NCBI RefSeq assembly: GCF_004114955.1
Contig: NZ_CP030053.1
Span: forward strand, 5,890,001-5,954,000
DNA: 64,000 nt
Reading direction: 5' to 3'
Source of the DNA: Bradyrhizobium guangzhouense
Lineage (GTDB): Bacteria > Pseudomonadota > Alphaproteobacteria > Rhizobiales > Xanthobacteraceae
The notes beneath the pieces were generated by a model, which had not been told where the DNA came from, did not search any database, and saw only the letters and a list, made by a program, of their open reading frames with translations. Of the stretch, positions 42,026 to 50,495 are shown piece after piece. Both the position numbers and the translations under genes were made by a program. Positions within the stretch are counted from its first letter, which is position 1, and every line of letters begins with the position of its first letter.

Positions 42026-42898
42026 TCAGCCCTTCAACCCCGTCGTGGCGATGCCGTCGATCAGGAGACGCTGGAAGAACAGGAAGAAGACGAACAGCGG
42101 CAGCAGCGTCAGCGTCGACATCGCGAACAGGGCGCCCCAGTCGGACTTGCCGGTGGAATCGACGAAGCTGCGCAGGCCGAGCTGCACGGTATAGGAGTTC
42201 ATGTCGTTCAGATAGATCAGCGGCCCGAAGAAGTCGTCCCAGGTCCAGATGAAGGTGAAGATCGCGGCCGTGGCCAGCGCCGGTATCGACAGCGGCAGGA
42301 TCACGATCCAGTAGATGCGCCAGGGACCGCAGCCGTCGATCATCGCGGCCTCGTCGAGCTCGCGCGGGATCGAGCGGAAGAACTGCACCAGCAGAAAAAT
42401 GAAGAAGGCGTCGACCGCGAGGAATTTCGGCACGATCAGGGGCAGGAAGGTGTCGACCCAGTCGAGATTGAGGAACAGGATGTATTGCGGGATCAGCGTC
42501 ACGTGATACGGCAGCATCAATGTGCCGAGCATCAGCGCGAACCAGAATTTCTGGCCGCGGAACTTCAGCCGGGCGAACGCGTAGGCCGCCAGCGAGCACG
42601 ACATCACGTTGCCGACCACGCTGCACAGCGACACCACGAGCGAGTTCAGGAAGAACCTGCCGAAGGTGACCTGCAGCCCGGACCAGCCGCGCCAATAGGC
42701 GGCGAGGCTGAAATGGCGCGGCCAGAGCGAGGCATCGCCGAAGATGTCGCTGTCCGGCTTGAACGAACTCGCCAGCATCCACAGCAGCGGGTACAGCATG
42801 GCGATCGAGGCGAGGCACAGCACGACATGGTAGAGCAGCGCGCGGCGGCGGCCGTCGCGAGGAGGCGTAACGCCATCCTGTCCTGCGAGATCAACCAT
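42026..42898 (-). CDS. Carbohydrate ABC transporter permease (MalG type)
   Basis: A 290-aa, six-helix inner-membrane permease. The EAA loop reads FRSIPRELDEAAMIDGCGPWRIYWIVILPLSIPALATAAIFTFIWTWDDFFGPLIYL, a classic MalG-type signature. It overlaps the end of the upstream permease gene by 8 bases, which indicates translational coupling. It lacks its own ATPase partner in this window. Confidence 0.92.
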   Translation of the reverse strand: MVDLAGQDGVTPPRDGRRRALLYHVVLCLASIAMLYPLLWMLASSFKPDSDIFGDASLWPRHFSLAAYWRGWSGLQVTFGRFFLNSLVVSLCSVVGNVMSCSLAAYAFARLKFRGQKFWFALMLGTLMLPYHVTLIPQYILFLNLDWVDTFLPLIVPKFLAVDAFFIFLLVQFFRSIPRELDEAAMIDGCGPWRIYWIVILPLSIPALATAAIFTFIWTWDDFFGPLIYLNDMNSYTVQLGLRSFVDSTGKSDWGALFAMSTLTLLPLFVFFLFFQRLLIDGIATTGLKG

Positions 42899-43835
42899 CG
42901 TAGTGCACCCAGTAGCGCGATGTCAGGAAGGACAGCGCGGTGAAAACAGCGATGATCACCACCAGCACCCAGGCCAGCGCGGAGGCATAGCCCATGCGGA
43001 AATACGCGAACGCCTCCTGGTAGAGATACAGCGTGTAGAACAGCGTCGAATCGATCGGGCCGCCGGTGCCGCCGCTGATGATGAAGGCCGGGGTGAACGC
43101 CTTGAAGGCGTCGATGGTCTGCACCACCAAGTTGAAGAACAGCACCGGCGTCAGCAGCGGCAGCGTGATCCGCCAGAATTGCTGGCTGCGGCTGGCGCCA
43201 TCGATCTCGGCGGCCTCATAGACGTCCTTCGGAATCTGGCGCAGGCCGGCGAGAAAGATGATCATCGGCGAGCCGAATTGCCACACAGCCAGCGCCACCA
43301 GCGTATAGAGCGCGGTATCAGGGTTGGAGATCCAGCTCGGTCCATGAATGCCGACGAGCTTCAGCGCCTGGTTGAGGAGGCCGTCGCCTGAAAACACCTG
43401 GCGCCACAGCACCGAGACGGCCACGCTGGCGCCGATCAGCGACGGCAAGTAGAAAATCGCCCGATACAGCGGCAGGCCGCGGAGGCCCCGGTTCAGCATC
43501 ATGGCCACCAGCAGCGCGAATGCGAGCTTCAGCGGCACCGATAGCGCCACATAGAGGAAGGTGACGTGCATCGCCGCGCTGAACTTGGGATCGCTGGTGG
43601 CGATGCGCACATAGTTGGCGGCGCCGACCCAGCGCGGGTTGCTGAGCAAATCATAATCCGTGAACGACAGATACAGCGAGACCAGCGCCGGCCCCAGCGT
43701 GAGCCCGAAAAATCCGATGAGCCAGGGTGCAAGAAACAGATAGCCTGTCGCGCTCTCGCGCCAGGACGTTTCAGGCGTGTGCGCGGCTGCCAGGGCCTGC
43801 CGGGACGCCGCAGCGTCGATCAGCGTATCCGCCAC
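42891..43835 (-). CDS. Carbohydrate ABC transporter permease (MalF/UgpA type)
   Basis: A 314-aa permease. The start was set at GTG 43835 (VADTLIDAAASRQALAAAH), 5 bases after the stop of the binding-protein gene; the frame extends to 44198 only by overlapping that gene. The first transmembrane segment follows at GYLFLAPWLIGFFGLTLGPAL. The EAA-loop is IFLAGLRQIPKDVYEAAEIDGASRSQQFWRITLPLLTPVLFFNLVVQTI. It pairs with the MalG-type permease downstream and is fed by the TAT-exported binding protein upstream. Confidence 0.9.
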   Translation of the reverse strand: MADTLIDAAASRQALAAAHTPETSWRESATGYLFLAPWLIGFFGLTLGPALVSLYLSFTDYDLLSNPRWVGAANYVRIATSDPKFSAAMHVTFLYVALSVPLKLAFALLVAMMLNRGLRGLPLYRAIFYLPSLIGASVAVSVLWRQVFSGDGLLNQALKLVGIHGPSWISNPDTALYTLVALAVWQFGSPMIIFLAGLRQIPKDVYEAAEIDGASRSQQFWRITLPLLTPVLFFNLVVQTIDAFKAFTPAFIISGGTGGPIDSTLFYTLYLYQEAFAYFRMGYASALAWVLVVIIAVFTALSFLTSRYWVHYDG

Positions 43836-43840
43836 TGCTG

Positions 43841-45133
43841 CTATCCGCGCGCCAGCACGGCGGACGCCTCGGCGACGAACTGCTTGGCGCCGTCGGCGGG
43901 CGTCAGGCGGCCGAAGCCGACCTGCTCGTTCACCCGCCGCAGCACGGCCTGGATCTCGCCGGCGCCCCGCGGCGGAGGAGGCGGCAACGGCCCGACCTTG
44001 TCGCTGATCAGGCTGATATAGTCGACCATGGCACGGCCGAGGTCGTCGAGCATCGGCGTCACGACGTTGCGCACCGCTGAAGAGGCTGGCACGCCGCGCT
44101 CGACACCGAGCAGCTTGCCGGCCTCGGTATCGGCGATGAAATAACTGACGAGCTGCACCGCCGCCTCGGCCTGCTTCGACTGCGCCGAGACGCTCCACAT
44201 CATGGCCGGCTTGAGATACTGGCCGGGTTTCGCGCCTTGTCCGCCGTCGGGAAATGTGGAGAGGCCGAGCTTGCTCTTGTTGATGGCCTGGAAGCCGACC
44301 AACTGGTTGGAGTGGGCAAACGTCATGGCAATCTTGCCAAGCGACAGCAGATTCGAGTCGATCTCGCCGCGATCGAGCGCCTGGACATCAGGCGCGGCGC
44401 TGGCGCCGCGCTTGCGCATGTCGCTCCAGAACGCGAGCCACTCTGTCATGTCCTTGTCGTCGTAGCCGACCTTGCCCTCCGCCGTGTACAGCGACTTGCC
44501 GCGTTGGGCGAGCCAGACCTCGAGCAGCGGCTCGTTGCCACCGCCGTCCTCCATGCCGGTAAAGCCGTCGCGCTTGGCGGCCTTGGTGATTTCGGCGGCG
44601 AGATCGCCGATCTCGTTCCACGTCATGTTCCAGACCGGCTCTTTCAGACCCAGACTCTGGATCAGCCCCTTGTCGTAGACCATCGCCGTCGAATTGAGCC
44701 CGAGGCTGACACCGTAGATCTTGCCGTCGACCTTGCCGCTGTCGACCGCGGCCGGGCTGAAATCCGAAAGGTTGAGGGCTTTCGGCACGTAAGCATCGAG
44801 CGGCAGCAGGGCGCCCCGGCGGGCGTATTCGAAGATGTAGCGGTAATCCATCTGCAGCACGTCGGGCGCATTGCGACCGGCAGTTTGCGTCGCAAGCCGC
44901 GCCCAGTAGTCGGTCCAGCCCAGCGTCTCGCTGGCGATTGTCATGTCCGGATGGCTGCCCAGATAGAGCTGATTGACCTTGTCGGTGCGCTCCGCCCGCT
45001 CCTTGGCGCCCCACCAGAACATGCGTAGCCGCGTCTGTCCCGCCGCAGCGGGCAAGCCGCCGAGACCGACCAATGTTGCACCGCCGATACCGGCTCCGAT
45101 CAATGAACGACGCGACAGCGCGAAGCCGCTCAT
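43841..45133 (-). CDS. Sugar ABC transporter substrate-binding protein
   Basis: A 430-aa periplasmic extracellular solute-binding protein (family 1-like). The start was set at ATG 45133 with GGGAGGA upstream; the N-terminal ALSRRSLIGAGIGGATLVGLGGLPAAAG is a twin-arginine signal. The mature region has WWGAKERAERTDKVNQLYLGSHPDMTIASETLGWTDYWARLATQTA and VWNMTWNEIGDLAAEITKAAK, as in sugar-binding proteins. It is the first gene of a five-gene operon with two permeases and two Gfo/Idh oxidoreductases. No ATPase is present, so one encoded elsewhere must energise transport. Confidence 0.9.
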   Translation of the reverse strand: MSGFALSRRSLIGAGIGGATLVGLGGLPAAAGQTRLRMFWWGAKERAERTDKVNQLYLGSHPDMTIASETLGWTDYWARLATQTAGRNAPDVLQMDYRYIFEYARRGALLPLDAYVPKALNLSDFSPAAVDSGKVDGKIYGVSLGLNSTAMVYDKGLIQSLGLKEPVWNMTWNEIGDLAAEITKAAKRDGFTGMEDGGGNEPLLEVWLAQRGKSLYTAEGKVGYDDKDMTEWLAFWSDMRKRGASAAPDVQALDRGEIDSNLLSLGKIAMTFAHSNQLVGFQAINKSKLGLSTFPDGGQGAKPGQYLKPAMMWSVSAQSKQAEAAVQLVSYFIADTEAGKLLGVERGVPASSAVRNVVTPMLDDLGRAMVDYISLISDKVGPLPPPPPRGAGEIQAVLRRVNEQVGFGRLTPADGAKQFVAEASAVLARG

Positions 45134-45310
45134 GAACTGTCCTCCCTGACCACGTGTCAAATTGAGGCGCGTGTGACCGGCCGATGACACCTTTGACTGC
45201 CTGCCACTGCACGCGTTGCGCAACGTGCTTCTTTTCGCAAGCGAACCGAAGGTAGCGGCTGTGTCGGCTTTGTCAAACGCGGGCTCGGCTCACCACGCGG
45301 GTTGCGGACA

Positions 45311-46258
45311 TCACGTGGCGGCAGCCGCCTGATAGAGGCGATCGCGCAGCCAGGCGTGACCTGCATCCTCCTGGTTGCGCGGGTGCCACAGCGCGACGAT
45401 GCGCGCCGGCGGCAGAGCGAGCGGCGGCGGCACAAGATCGAGCTCGTGGGCGAAGCGCATCAGGAATCGCCGCGGCAGGGTGCAGATGCAATCGCTGTGC
45501 GCGAGGATGACGGGAGCAAGCGCATAGGTCTGGATCGAGACCGCGACGCGCCTGGCACGGCCGAGCGCGGCCAGCGCGTCGTCGACCAGGCCCGCGAAGC
45601 CGCCGCCGTCTGCGGCGATCAGCAGATGATCGGATGCGCAAAAATTGTCGAGATCGAGCGCGCCTGTGCCGCGCGGGTGGCCTTTGCGCTGCGCGGTCAG
45701 GAAACTGTCCTCGAACAGCGGGCGCTGCATCAGCTCGCCGCTGGTCCGGTCAGGCCCCGTGACCAGGAGATCGATCTCGCCACGTTCGAGGCGATCGACG
45801 ATGTCGTGCGTGGGGTGGACAAGGGCAAGCCGCGTGCGGGGCGCCATCGCCGTTATTTGGGCAACGAAACCTGGCGCCAGCGTCACCGCCGGATTCTCGT
45901 GAATGGCAACGACAAAGGTGCGCTGGTCCCGCGCCGGGTCGAACGCTGCCGGTCCCTCCACCATGCGACGCAATTTGCCGAGCACCTCGGCAAGCTCCGT
46001 CTGGAGCTCCACGGCCCGCGTCGTCGGCACCACGCCGCGGCCCGCGGCCGCAGGCACGAACAGCGGATCGGCGAACACTTGCCGCAATCGGTTGAGCCGG
46101 GCCGACAGCGCCGGCTGCCCGATGTTCAGCCGCGAGGCCGCACGGGTGACGTTGCGCTCGCGCAGCAGCGCCTCCAGCGCCAGCAACAGGCCGAGGTCGA
46201 TCTCGGCGAGGCCGGCATCGTCGGCCGGGCGGCCCGGACCGCGTTCGACATCCGCCAT
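45311..46258 (-). CDS. LysR family transcriptional regulator (NodD-like branch)
   Basis: A 315-aa regulator starting at ATG 46258 (MADVERGPGRPADDAGLAEIDLGLLLALEALLRERNVTRAASRLNIGQPALSARLNRLRQVFADPLFV), chosen because GGAGGT lies 7 bases upstream and because a palindrome at 46276-46298 would otherwise be coding. The ligand-binding domain has RTRLALVHPTHDIVDRLERGEIDLLVTGPD, like the NodD/aromatic-responsive branch. It is divergent from the metallo-hydrolase gene at 46498, its probable target. Confidence 0.88.
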   Translation of the reverse strand: MADVERGPGRPADDAGLAEIDLGLLLALEALLRERNVTRAASRLNIGQPALSARLNRLRQVFADPLFVPAAAGRGVVPTTRAVELQTELAEVLGKLRRMVEGPAAFDPARDQRTFVVAIHENPAVTLAPGFVAQITAMAPRTRLALVHPTHDIVDRLERGEIDLLVTGPDRTSGELMQRPLFEDSFLTAQRKGHPRGTGALDLDNFCASDHLLIAADGGGFAGLVDDALAALGRARRVAVSIQTYALAPVILAHSDCICTLPRRFLMRFAHELDLVPPPLALPPARIVALWHPRNQEDAGHAWLRDRLYQAAAAT

Positions 46259-46275
46259 CGCGGCACCTCCGTTCA

Positions 46276-46298
46276 ATCGCGGCTGAATGAGCCGCGAT
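46276..46298. promoter_or_regulatory. Palindromic LysR-type operator
   Basis: Perfect 9-bp inverted repeat ATCGCGGCT / AGCCGCGAT with a 5-base centre, 18 bases upstream of the LysR start and in the divergent promoter gap. Confidence 0.6.
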
Positions 46299-46497
46299 GA
46301 CATAAGTAGAGCCTTCACGCGGGCATGAAAAGGCAGACCGCCGCAAGTCCTCAGCCATCACCGGCATCGATGAGACGTATCGACTCCACGGCCCTCCCGG
46401 ACGCGCGGTCCCACTCGTACCTCACGGCCACGGCGGCAGGTCCGGGATATCGGCAATCACGCCGCGTCCGGCGCCGACCGAAGCGGAGGATATCTCG

Positions 46498-47421
46498 GTG
46501 ACGAAGGAGACGAAGACTTATCACGTCGGCGATGCGGCCATCACGCGGATCGACGAACTCTCGCTCGCGGCGTTTCAGTTCGACACGCTCTACCCCGGCG
46601 CGGACCCGGACGCGCTGCAGCGCCAGCGCGCTCGGCTCGAGGCCGGCTCGTTCGACGTTGCGACCGGCACGTTCATCCAGAGCATCCACAGCTGGCTTGT
46701 GAGAACGCCGCGCCACACCATCCTGATCGATACGGCCACCGGCAACGACAAGAACAGGCCCGAGATTCCGCCGCTGCACCGGCTCAACGAACCTTTCCTC
46801 GCGCGGTTGGCCGCCGCGGGCGTCACGCCTGATGACGTCGATTATGTGCTCCTCACCCATGTCCACGCCGACCACGTCGGCTGGAATACGCGCCTCGTCG
46901 ATGGCCGCTGGATGCCGACATTCTCCAACGCGACCTACATCTTCTCCCGCGTCGAGCAGGCCTATGGCGAGAGCCTGGCTTACGGTGAGGAACCAGCGAC
47001 GAATCCGGCCCTGGGCCCTGCCCTGCGCAAGCCCGCCGATCGCGTCTATGACGACAGCGTGCGGCCGGTGATCGAGGCGGGCCTGGCTCGGCTCGTCGCG
47101 ATCGACGGCGGCGAGGTGCTGGAGGGAATTTCGTTCATTCCGACGCCGGGCCACAGCGTCGACCACGCCTCCATCCGCCTCGTCTCGCGCGGCGAGCAAG
47201 CGCTGTTCGCGGGCGACGTGATGCATCACCCGCTCCAGGTCTATGAGCCCTCGCTCAATTCCTGCTTCTGCGAATTCCCGCAAGCCGCACTCCGCTCGCG
47301 CAAATTCGTGCTGGAGGACTCGGCTGCGAGCGGCGCAACTGTCTTCACCACCCATTTCGCGCAGTCCTCCGCCGGCCGCATCACGCGCAGCGGCGAGCGC
47401 TTTGCCTGGCAATTCCTCTGA
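46498..47421 (+). CDS. Metallo-beta-lactamase-fold hydrolase
   Basis: A 307-aa protein with a GTG start and GGAGGA upstream. The metal-binding motif is HVHADHVGW, followed by FIPTPGHSVDHASI (third His), ALFAGDVMHH (Asp) and FTTHFA (last His). The family covers lactonases and quorum-quenching AHL-lactonase-like enzymes (AttM/AiiB type). It is divergent from the LysR regulator and 16 bases upstream of an alpha/beta-hydrolase gene, so the pair may degrade a lactone or ester. Confidence 0.88.
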   Translation: MTKETKTYHVGDAAITRIDELSLAAFQFDTLYPGADPDALQRQRARLEAGSFDVATGTFIQSIHSWLVRTPRHTILIDTATGNDKNRPEIPPLHRLNEPFLARLAAAGVTPDDVDYVLLTHVHADHVGWNTRLVDGRWMPTFSNATYIFSRVEQAYGESLAYGEEPATNPALGPALRKPADRVYDDSVRPVIEAGLARLVAIDGGEVLEGISFIPTPGHSVDHASIRLVSRGEQALFAGDVMHHPLQVYEPSLNSCFCEFPQAALRSRKFVLEDSAASGATVFTTHFAQSSAGRITRSGERFAWQFL

Positions 47422-47437
47422 TCATGGGAGAATGACG

Positions 47438-48451
47438 ATGGACCAGACCATTCCTGCACATGCATACAGACCCGATCTCGTGAGCGAGGATTTCGCGATC
47501 CCGAGCGACACGGCTGGCATCTCGCTTCACCTGCGCAACAAGCGCGCCGCCGCGCAAAAGGCTTTCTCGGCCGAGCGGACCATCCTGTTGGTCCATGGCG
47601 CGACCTATTCGTCGGCAAGCCTGTTCGACGTGCCGCTCGGTGGCCGCTCCTTCATGGATCATCTCGCCGCGCAGGGCTTTGATGTGTTCGCACTCGACGT
47701 GCGCGGCTACGGCGGATCGACCAAGCCGGCTGAAATGGATGCGCCGCCGCAGAACTCTGCGCCGCTCGTTCGCACCGATGTCGCCGTGCGCGACCTTGCC
47801 AGCGCAGTCGATCACATCCTGCGGCGTCGCGGCATCCCGCGCCTCAATCTCGTTGCCATGTCCTGGGGCGGCTCCGTGGCCGGGGCCTATACCGCTGCCA
47901 ACAACGACAAGGTCGTGCGACTCGCGCTGGTCGCGCCGCTGTGGCTGCTGAACAGCCCTGCTCCGATTGATTCCGGAGGCGCGCTCGGGGGCTACCGCAA
48001 GGTCCCGGTGCTCGATTTCAGGGAGCGCTGGCTCGCCGCGGCGCCGGAAGCGGCCCGCGCGAGCCTCATCCCCGAAGGCTGGTTCGAGCGCTGGGCGGAG
48101 GCCTCGCTCGCATCAGATCCGCAAGGCAACGCCGAACATCCCCGCGTGATGCGCGCGGTGAACGGTCCGATCCAGGACATCCGCGATTATTGGGGCGCCG
48201 GCAAGGCGCTCTATGACCCGAACGACATTCGCGTCCCCGTGCTGCTCGTTCACGCCGAATGGGACCGCGACGTGACCATGGCCACGACGCAGGATTTGTT
48301 CACTTCGCTCACACGGGCGCCATACCGGCGATGGGTGGAAATCGGTGAAGGCACTCACATGGTGCTGCTCGAAAAGAACCGAATGCAGGCCTTCGACGCC
48401 ATCAGTCAGTTCCTCGCCGAGGGCGGCCCGCACGGAACTCCATCCCACTGA
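47438..48451 (+). CDS. Alpha/beta hydrolase
   Basis: A 337-aa serine-hydrolase fold. ILLVHGATYSSASLFDVPLGGRSFMDHLAAQGFDVFALDVRGYGGS opens the fold, NLVAMSWGGSVAGAYTA holds the nucleophile Ser (SWGGS), VLLVHAEWDRDV is the acid region and GEGTHMVLLEKNR gives the catalytic His. The ATG at 47438 was chosen because GGGAG lies 7 bases upstream; 47432 is too close to it. Co-transcribed with the metallo-hydrolase. The substrate is unknown. Confidence 0.86.
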   Translation: MDQTIPAHAYRPDLVSEDFAIPSDTAGISLHLRNKRAAAQKAFSAERTILLVHGATYSSASLFDVPLGGRSFMDHLAAQGFDVFALDVRGYGGSTKPAEMDAPPQNSAPLVRTDVAVRDLASAVDHILRRRGIPRLNLVAMSWGGSVAGAYTAANNDKVVRLALVAPLWLLNSPAPIDSGGALGGYRKVPVLDFRERWLAAAPEAARASLIPEGWFERWAEASLASDPQGNAEHPRVMRAVNGPIQDIRDYWGAGKALYDPNDIRVPVLLVHAEWDRDVTMATTQDLFTSLTRAPYRRWVEIGEGTHMVLLEKNRMQAFDAISQFLAEGGPHGTPSH

Positions 48452-48509
48452 AGTCGCTAGAACCGAGGATCATCCGGTGTTCCCCATCTCCCGCATCAGT
48501 GCATCGCAG

Positions 48510-48534
48510 GGAACATCGGCAATTTTGCCTCGTT
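48510..48534 (+). promoter_or_regulatory. EcfG-type (general stress) promoter
   Basis: GGAAC (48510-48514), exactly 16 bases, then CGTT (48531-48534): a match to the alphaproteobacterial EcfG promoter. Transcription would start near 48541, leaving a 23-base leader with GGAGGA before the ATG at 48564. Confidence 0.7.
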
Positions 48535-48563
48535 GTCCGTGCTCGAAGAAATGGAGGACAGAC

Positions 48564-48881
48564 ATGAAGATCGTTCCAAGCATTGGCATCATCGCCACGG
48601 CGATCGCGGTGACTGCGATGGCGACCCCGAGCTTCGCTCGAGGTCGAGGTCCGGGTCCCTGCACAAGCTCAAGCGATACCGCGGTCGGTGCCGAAGGCCC
48701 CGCCATGAGCGGCGGTCAGTTGATGGCCGGCATCGGCGATTGCCGCCACTACCGCGGAAGGTGGCGCGATAGCTATGGCTACTACCAGGCACCGGCTCGC
48801 ACCTACTATGATCGCGGCTACTATGACCGCGGCTATGACGGCCCAGGCGTCACGATCGGCGTCGGTCCCGACCGGTGGTGA
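48564..48881 (+). CDS. Small secreted hypothetical protein, stress-promoter linked
   Basis: A 105-aa protein with a signal peptide (MKIVPSIGIIATAIAVTAMATPSFA, cleavage after AxA), two Cys residues (GPCTSSSDT and IGDCRHY) that could form a disulfide, and a Tyr/Arg/Gly-rich C terminus (YYQAPARTYYDRGYYDRGYDG). It has a good ribosome site (GGAGGA) 9 bases before the ATG and an EcfG-type promoter just upstream. Periplasmic or extracellular; function unknown. A general-stress role is inferred from the promoter. Confidence 0.7.
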   Translation: MKIVPSIGIIATAIAVTAMATPSFARGRGPGPCTSSSDTAVGAEGPAMSGGQLMAGIGDCRHYRGRWRDSYGYYQAPARTYYDRGYYDRGYDGPGVTIGVGPDRW

Positions 48882-48889
48882 GAATAGAG

Positions 48890-48916
48890 AAGAGGCCGCC
48901 GTCTAGGCGGCCTCTT
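48890..48916 (+). terminator. Strong terminator hairpin
   Basis: Perfect 11-bp stem AAGAGGCCGCC / GGCGGCCTCTT with a 5-base loop GTCTA, 8 bases after the stop codon of the 48564 gene. Confidence 0.8.
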
Positions 48917-49013
48917 CGGTTGCGGAAGCGCCCAGTCAAGATGCGCCAGCCTCGCACCAGCCTGGCACCGGAAAATGCCGCGACGGGACGTCGTCTCCAT
49001 TTCTGGTCAGCCA

Positions 49014-50495
49014 ATGAACCGCCAAGAGCGCCGGGCCGCGGCCAAACAATCCCCAAAAGCCGCGCCGCAAAATCTGCAGATTGCGAGACATCTCGAGGCG
49101 GCAAAACAGGGCCAATCGCTGTTCAAGCTCGGCCGCTACGCCGAAGCCCTTGAATGTTTCAACACATTCGAAAAGCTCAATCCGGATGTCGCACCTCTGT
49201 ACCAGACGCGCGGCCTTTGCCTGCAGCGGCTGGGACGGTTTGTGGAAGCACAGGCCGACTTCGAGAGGTCCATCGCGCTAAATCCCGGCGAGGCCGAGAC
49301 GCACAAGAATCTCGGCACGCTGCATTCGAGACTGGGCCGGATGGAGCAGGCCTTTGCCAGCTTCGATCGCGCCCTCGCGCTTCGTCCGGATTTCTCCGCA
49401 GCGCTCAACGAAAAGGCGCGGGCGCTGTGGAGCCTGCAATTGCTGGATGACGCCTTTGCGACGTTTCACCGATCGCTGGCGGTCGACCCCGGCAATGCGG
49501 ACACGATCTGGAATCTCGCGCTATTGCAGATGCTGACGGGAGATTTCGAGCGGGGCTGGGCGGGACGCGAGGCCCGCTGGACAGCGCCGTCTTTGGGCCT
49601 CGCCGAGCGCGGATTTTCGCAGGCCTGCTGGCTTGGCGACCGGCCGCTCGACGGCAAGACCATCCTGCTTCACGCCGACGAAGCCCTGGGCGACTCCATC
49701 CAGTTTGCGCGCTACGCGCCCATGGTGGCTGCGCTCGGGGCTCGGATCATCCTGGAGGTCAACCCTGCCGTCCGGCGGCTCCTGGCCGGCGTCAGCGGCG
49801 TCGCAGATTGTATCGACCGATCGTCGGCGCCGTCGCTGGCGTTCGATCTGCACTGTCCTCTCGGCAGTCTGCCGCTGGCGTTCGGAACGCGTTCCGATAC
49901 GATTCCGTCTGCGCAAGGCTATCTTGCTCCGCCATCGATGGAGCGCGTGACGGCGTGGGAGAGCCGGCTCGGTCCCCGCACGCGCTTCCGCGTCGGCCTG
50001 GTCTGGTCGGGCGACCCGGGCCACAACAACGATCACAACCGGTCGATCGCGCTGCGCGCGCTCGTGCCCTTGCTGGATTGCGACGTCCAGTTCGTCTCCT
50101 TGCAGAAGGGCATCCGCGACGAGGACCGCGCCTTCCTCGCCGCGCGTTCCGACATTGTCGACCTGACCGAGCAGCTCACCGATTTCGACGAGACCGCGGC
50201 GCTAATGTCCTGTCTCGACCTGGTGATCTCGGTCGACACCAGCGTGGTTCACCTCGCCGGCGCGCTCGGCGCACCGGTCTGGACGATGCTGCCCTTCAAC
50301 CCGGATTGGCGCTGGCTGCTCGATCGGGACGACAGCCCGTGGTATCGGTCGATGCGGCTGTTCAGGCAGCCCACCAGAGGCGACTGGGCGAGCGTCGTTG
50401 ATCGTGTGCGACGTGAACTGGATGGCATGGCCTCGGCTGGCTTCAGAAACGGACCGCGGTGCGCAGACCCAACACCCATGCGTTGTCGGTCTTGA
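49014..50495 (+). CDS. TPR-repeat glycosyltransferase-like protein (GT9/GT41-type)
   Basis: A 493-aa protein. The N-terminal half has four to five tetratricopeptide repeats (SLFKLGRYAEALECFNTFEKLNPD, GRFVEAQADFERSIALNPGEAETHKNLG, GRMEQAFASFDRALALRPDFSAALN, LDDAFATFHRSLAVDPGNADTIWNL). The C-terminal half resembles the ADP-heptose-type transferase fold: WLGDRPLDGKTILLHADEALGDSIQFARY, FRVGLVWSGDPGHNNDHNRSI, and LDLVISVDTSVVHLAGALGAPVWTMLPFNPDWRWL. The last 17 codons overlap the end of the convergent OprB porin gene by 53 bases. It probably glycosylates a protein or envelope component. Confidence 0.85.
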   Translation: MNRQERRAAAKQSPKAAPQNLQIARHLEAAKQGQSLFKLGRYAEALECFNTFEKLNPDVAPLYQTRGLCLQRLGRFVEAQADFERSIALNPGEAETHKNLGTLHSRLGRMEQAFASFDRALALRPDFSAALNEKARALWSLQLLDDAFATFHRSLAVDPGNADTIWNLALLQMLTGDFERGWAGREARWTAPSLGLAERGFSQACWLGDRPLDGKTILLHADEALGDSIQFARYAPMVAALGARIILEVNPAVRRLLAGVSGVADCIDRSSAPSLAFDLHCPLGSLPLAFGTRSDTIPSAQGYLAPPSMERVTAWESRLGPRTRFRVGLVWSGDPGHNNDHNRSIALRALVPLLDCDVQFVSLQKGIRDEDRAFLAARSDIVDLTEQLTDFDETAALMSCLDLVISVDTSVVHLAGALGAPVWTMLPFNPDWRWLLDRDDSPWYRSMRLFRQPTRGDWASVVDRVRRELDGMASAGFRNGPRCADPTPMRCRS

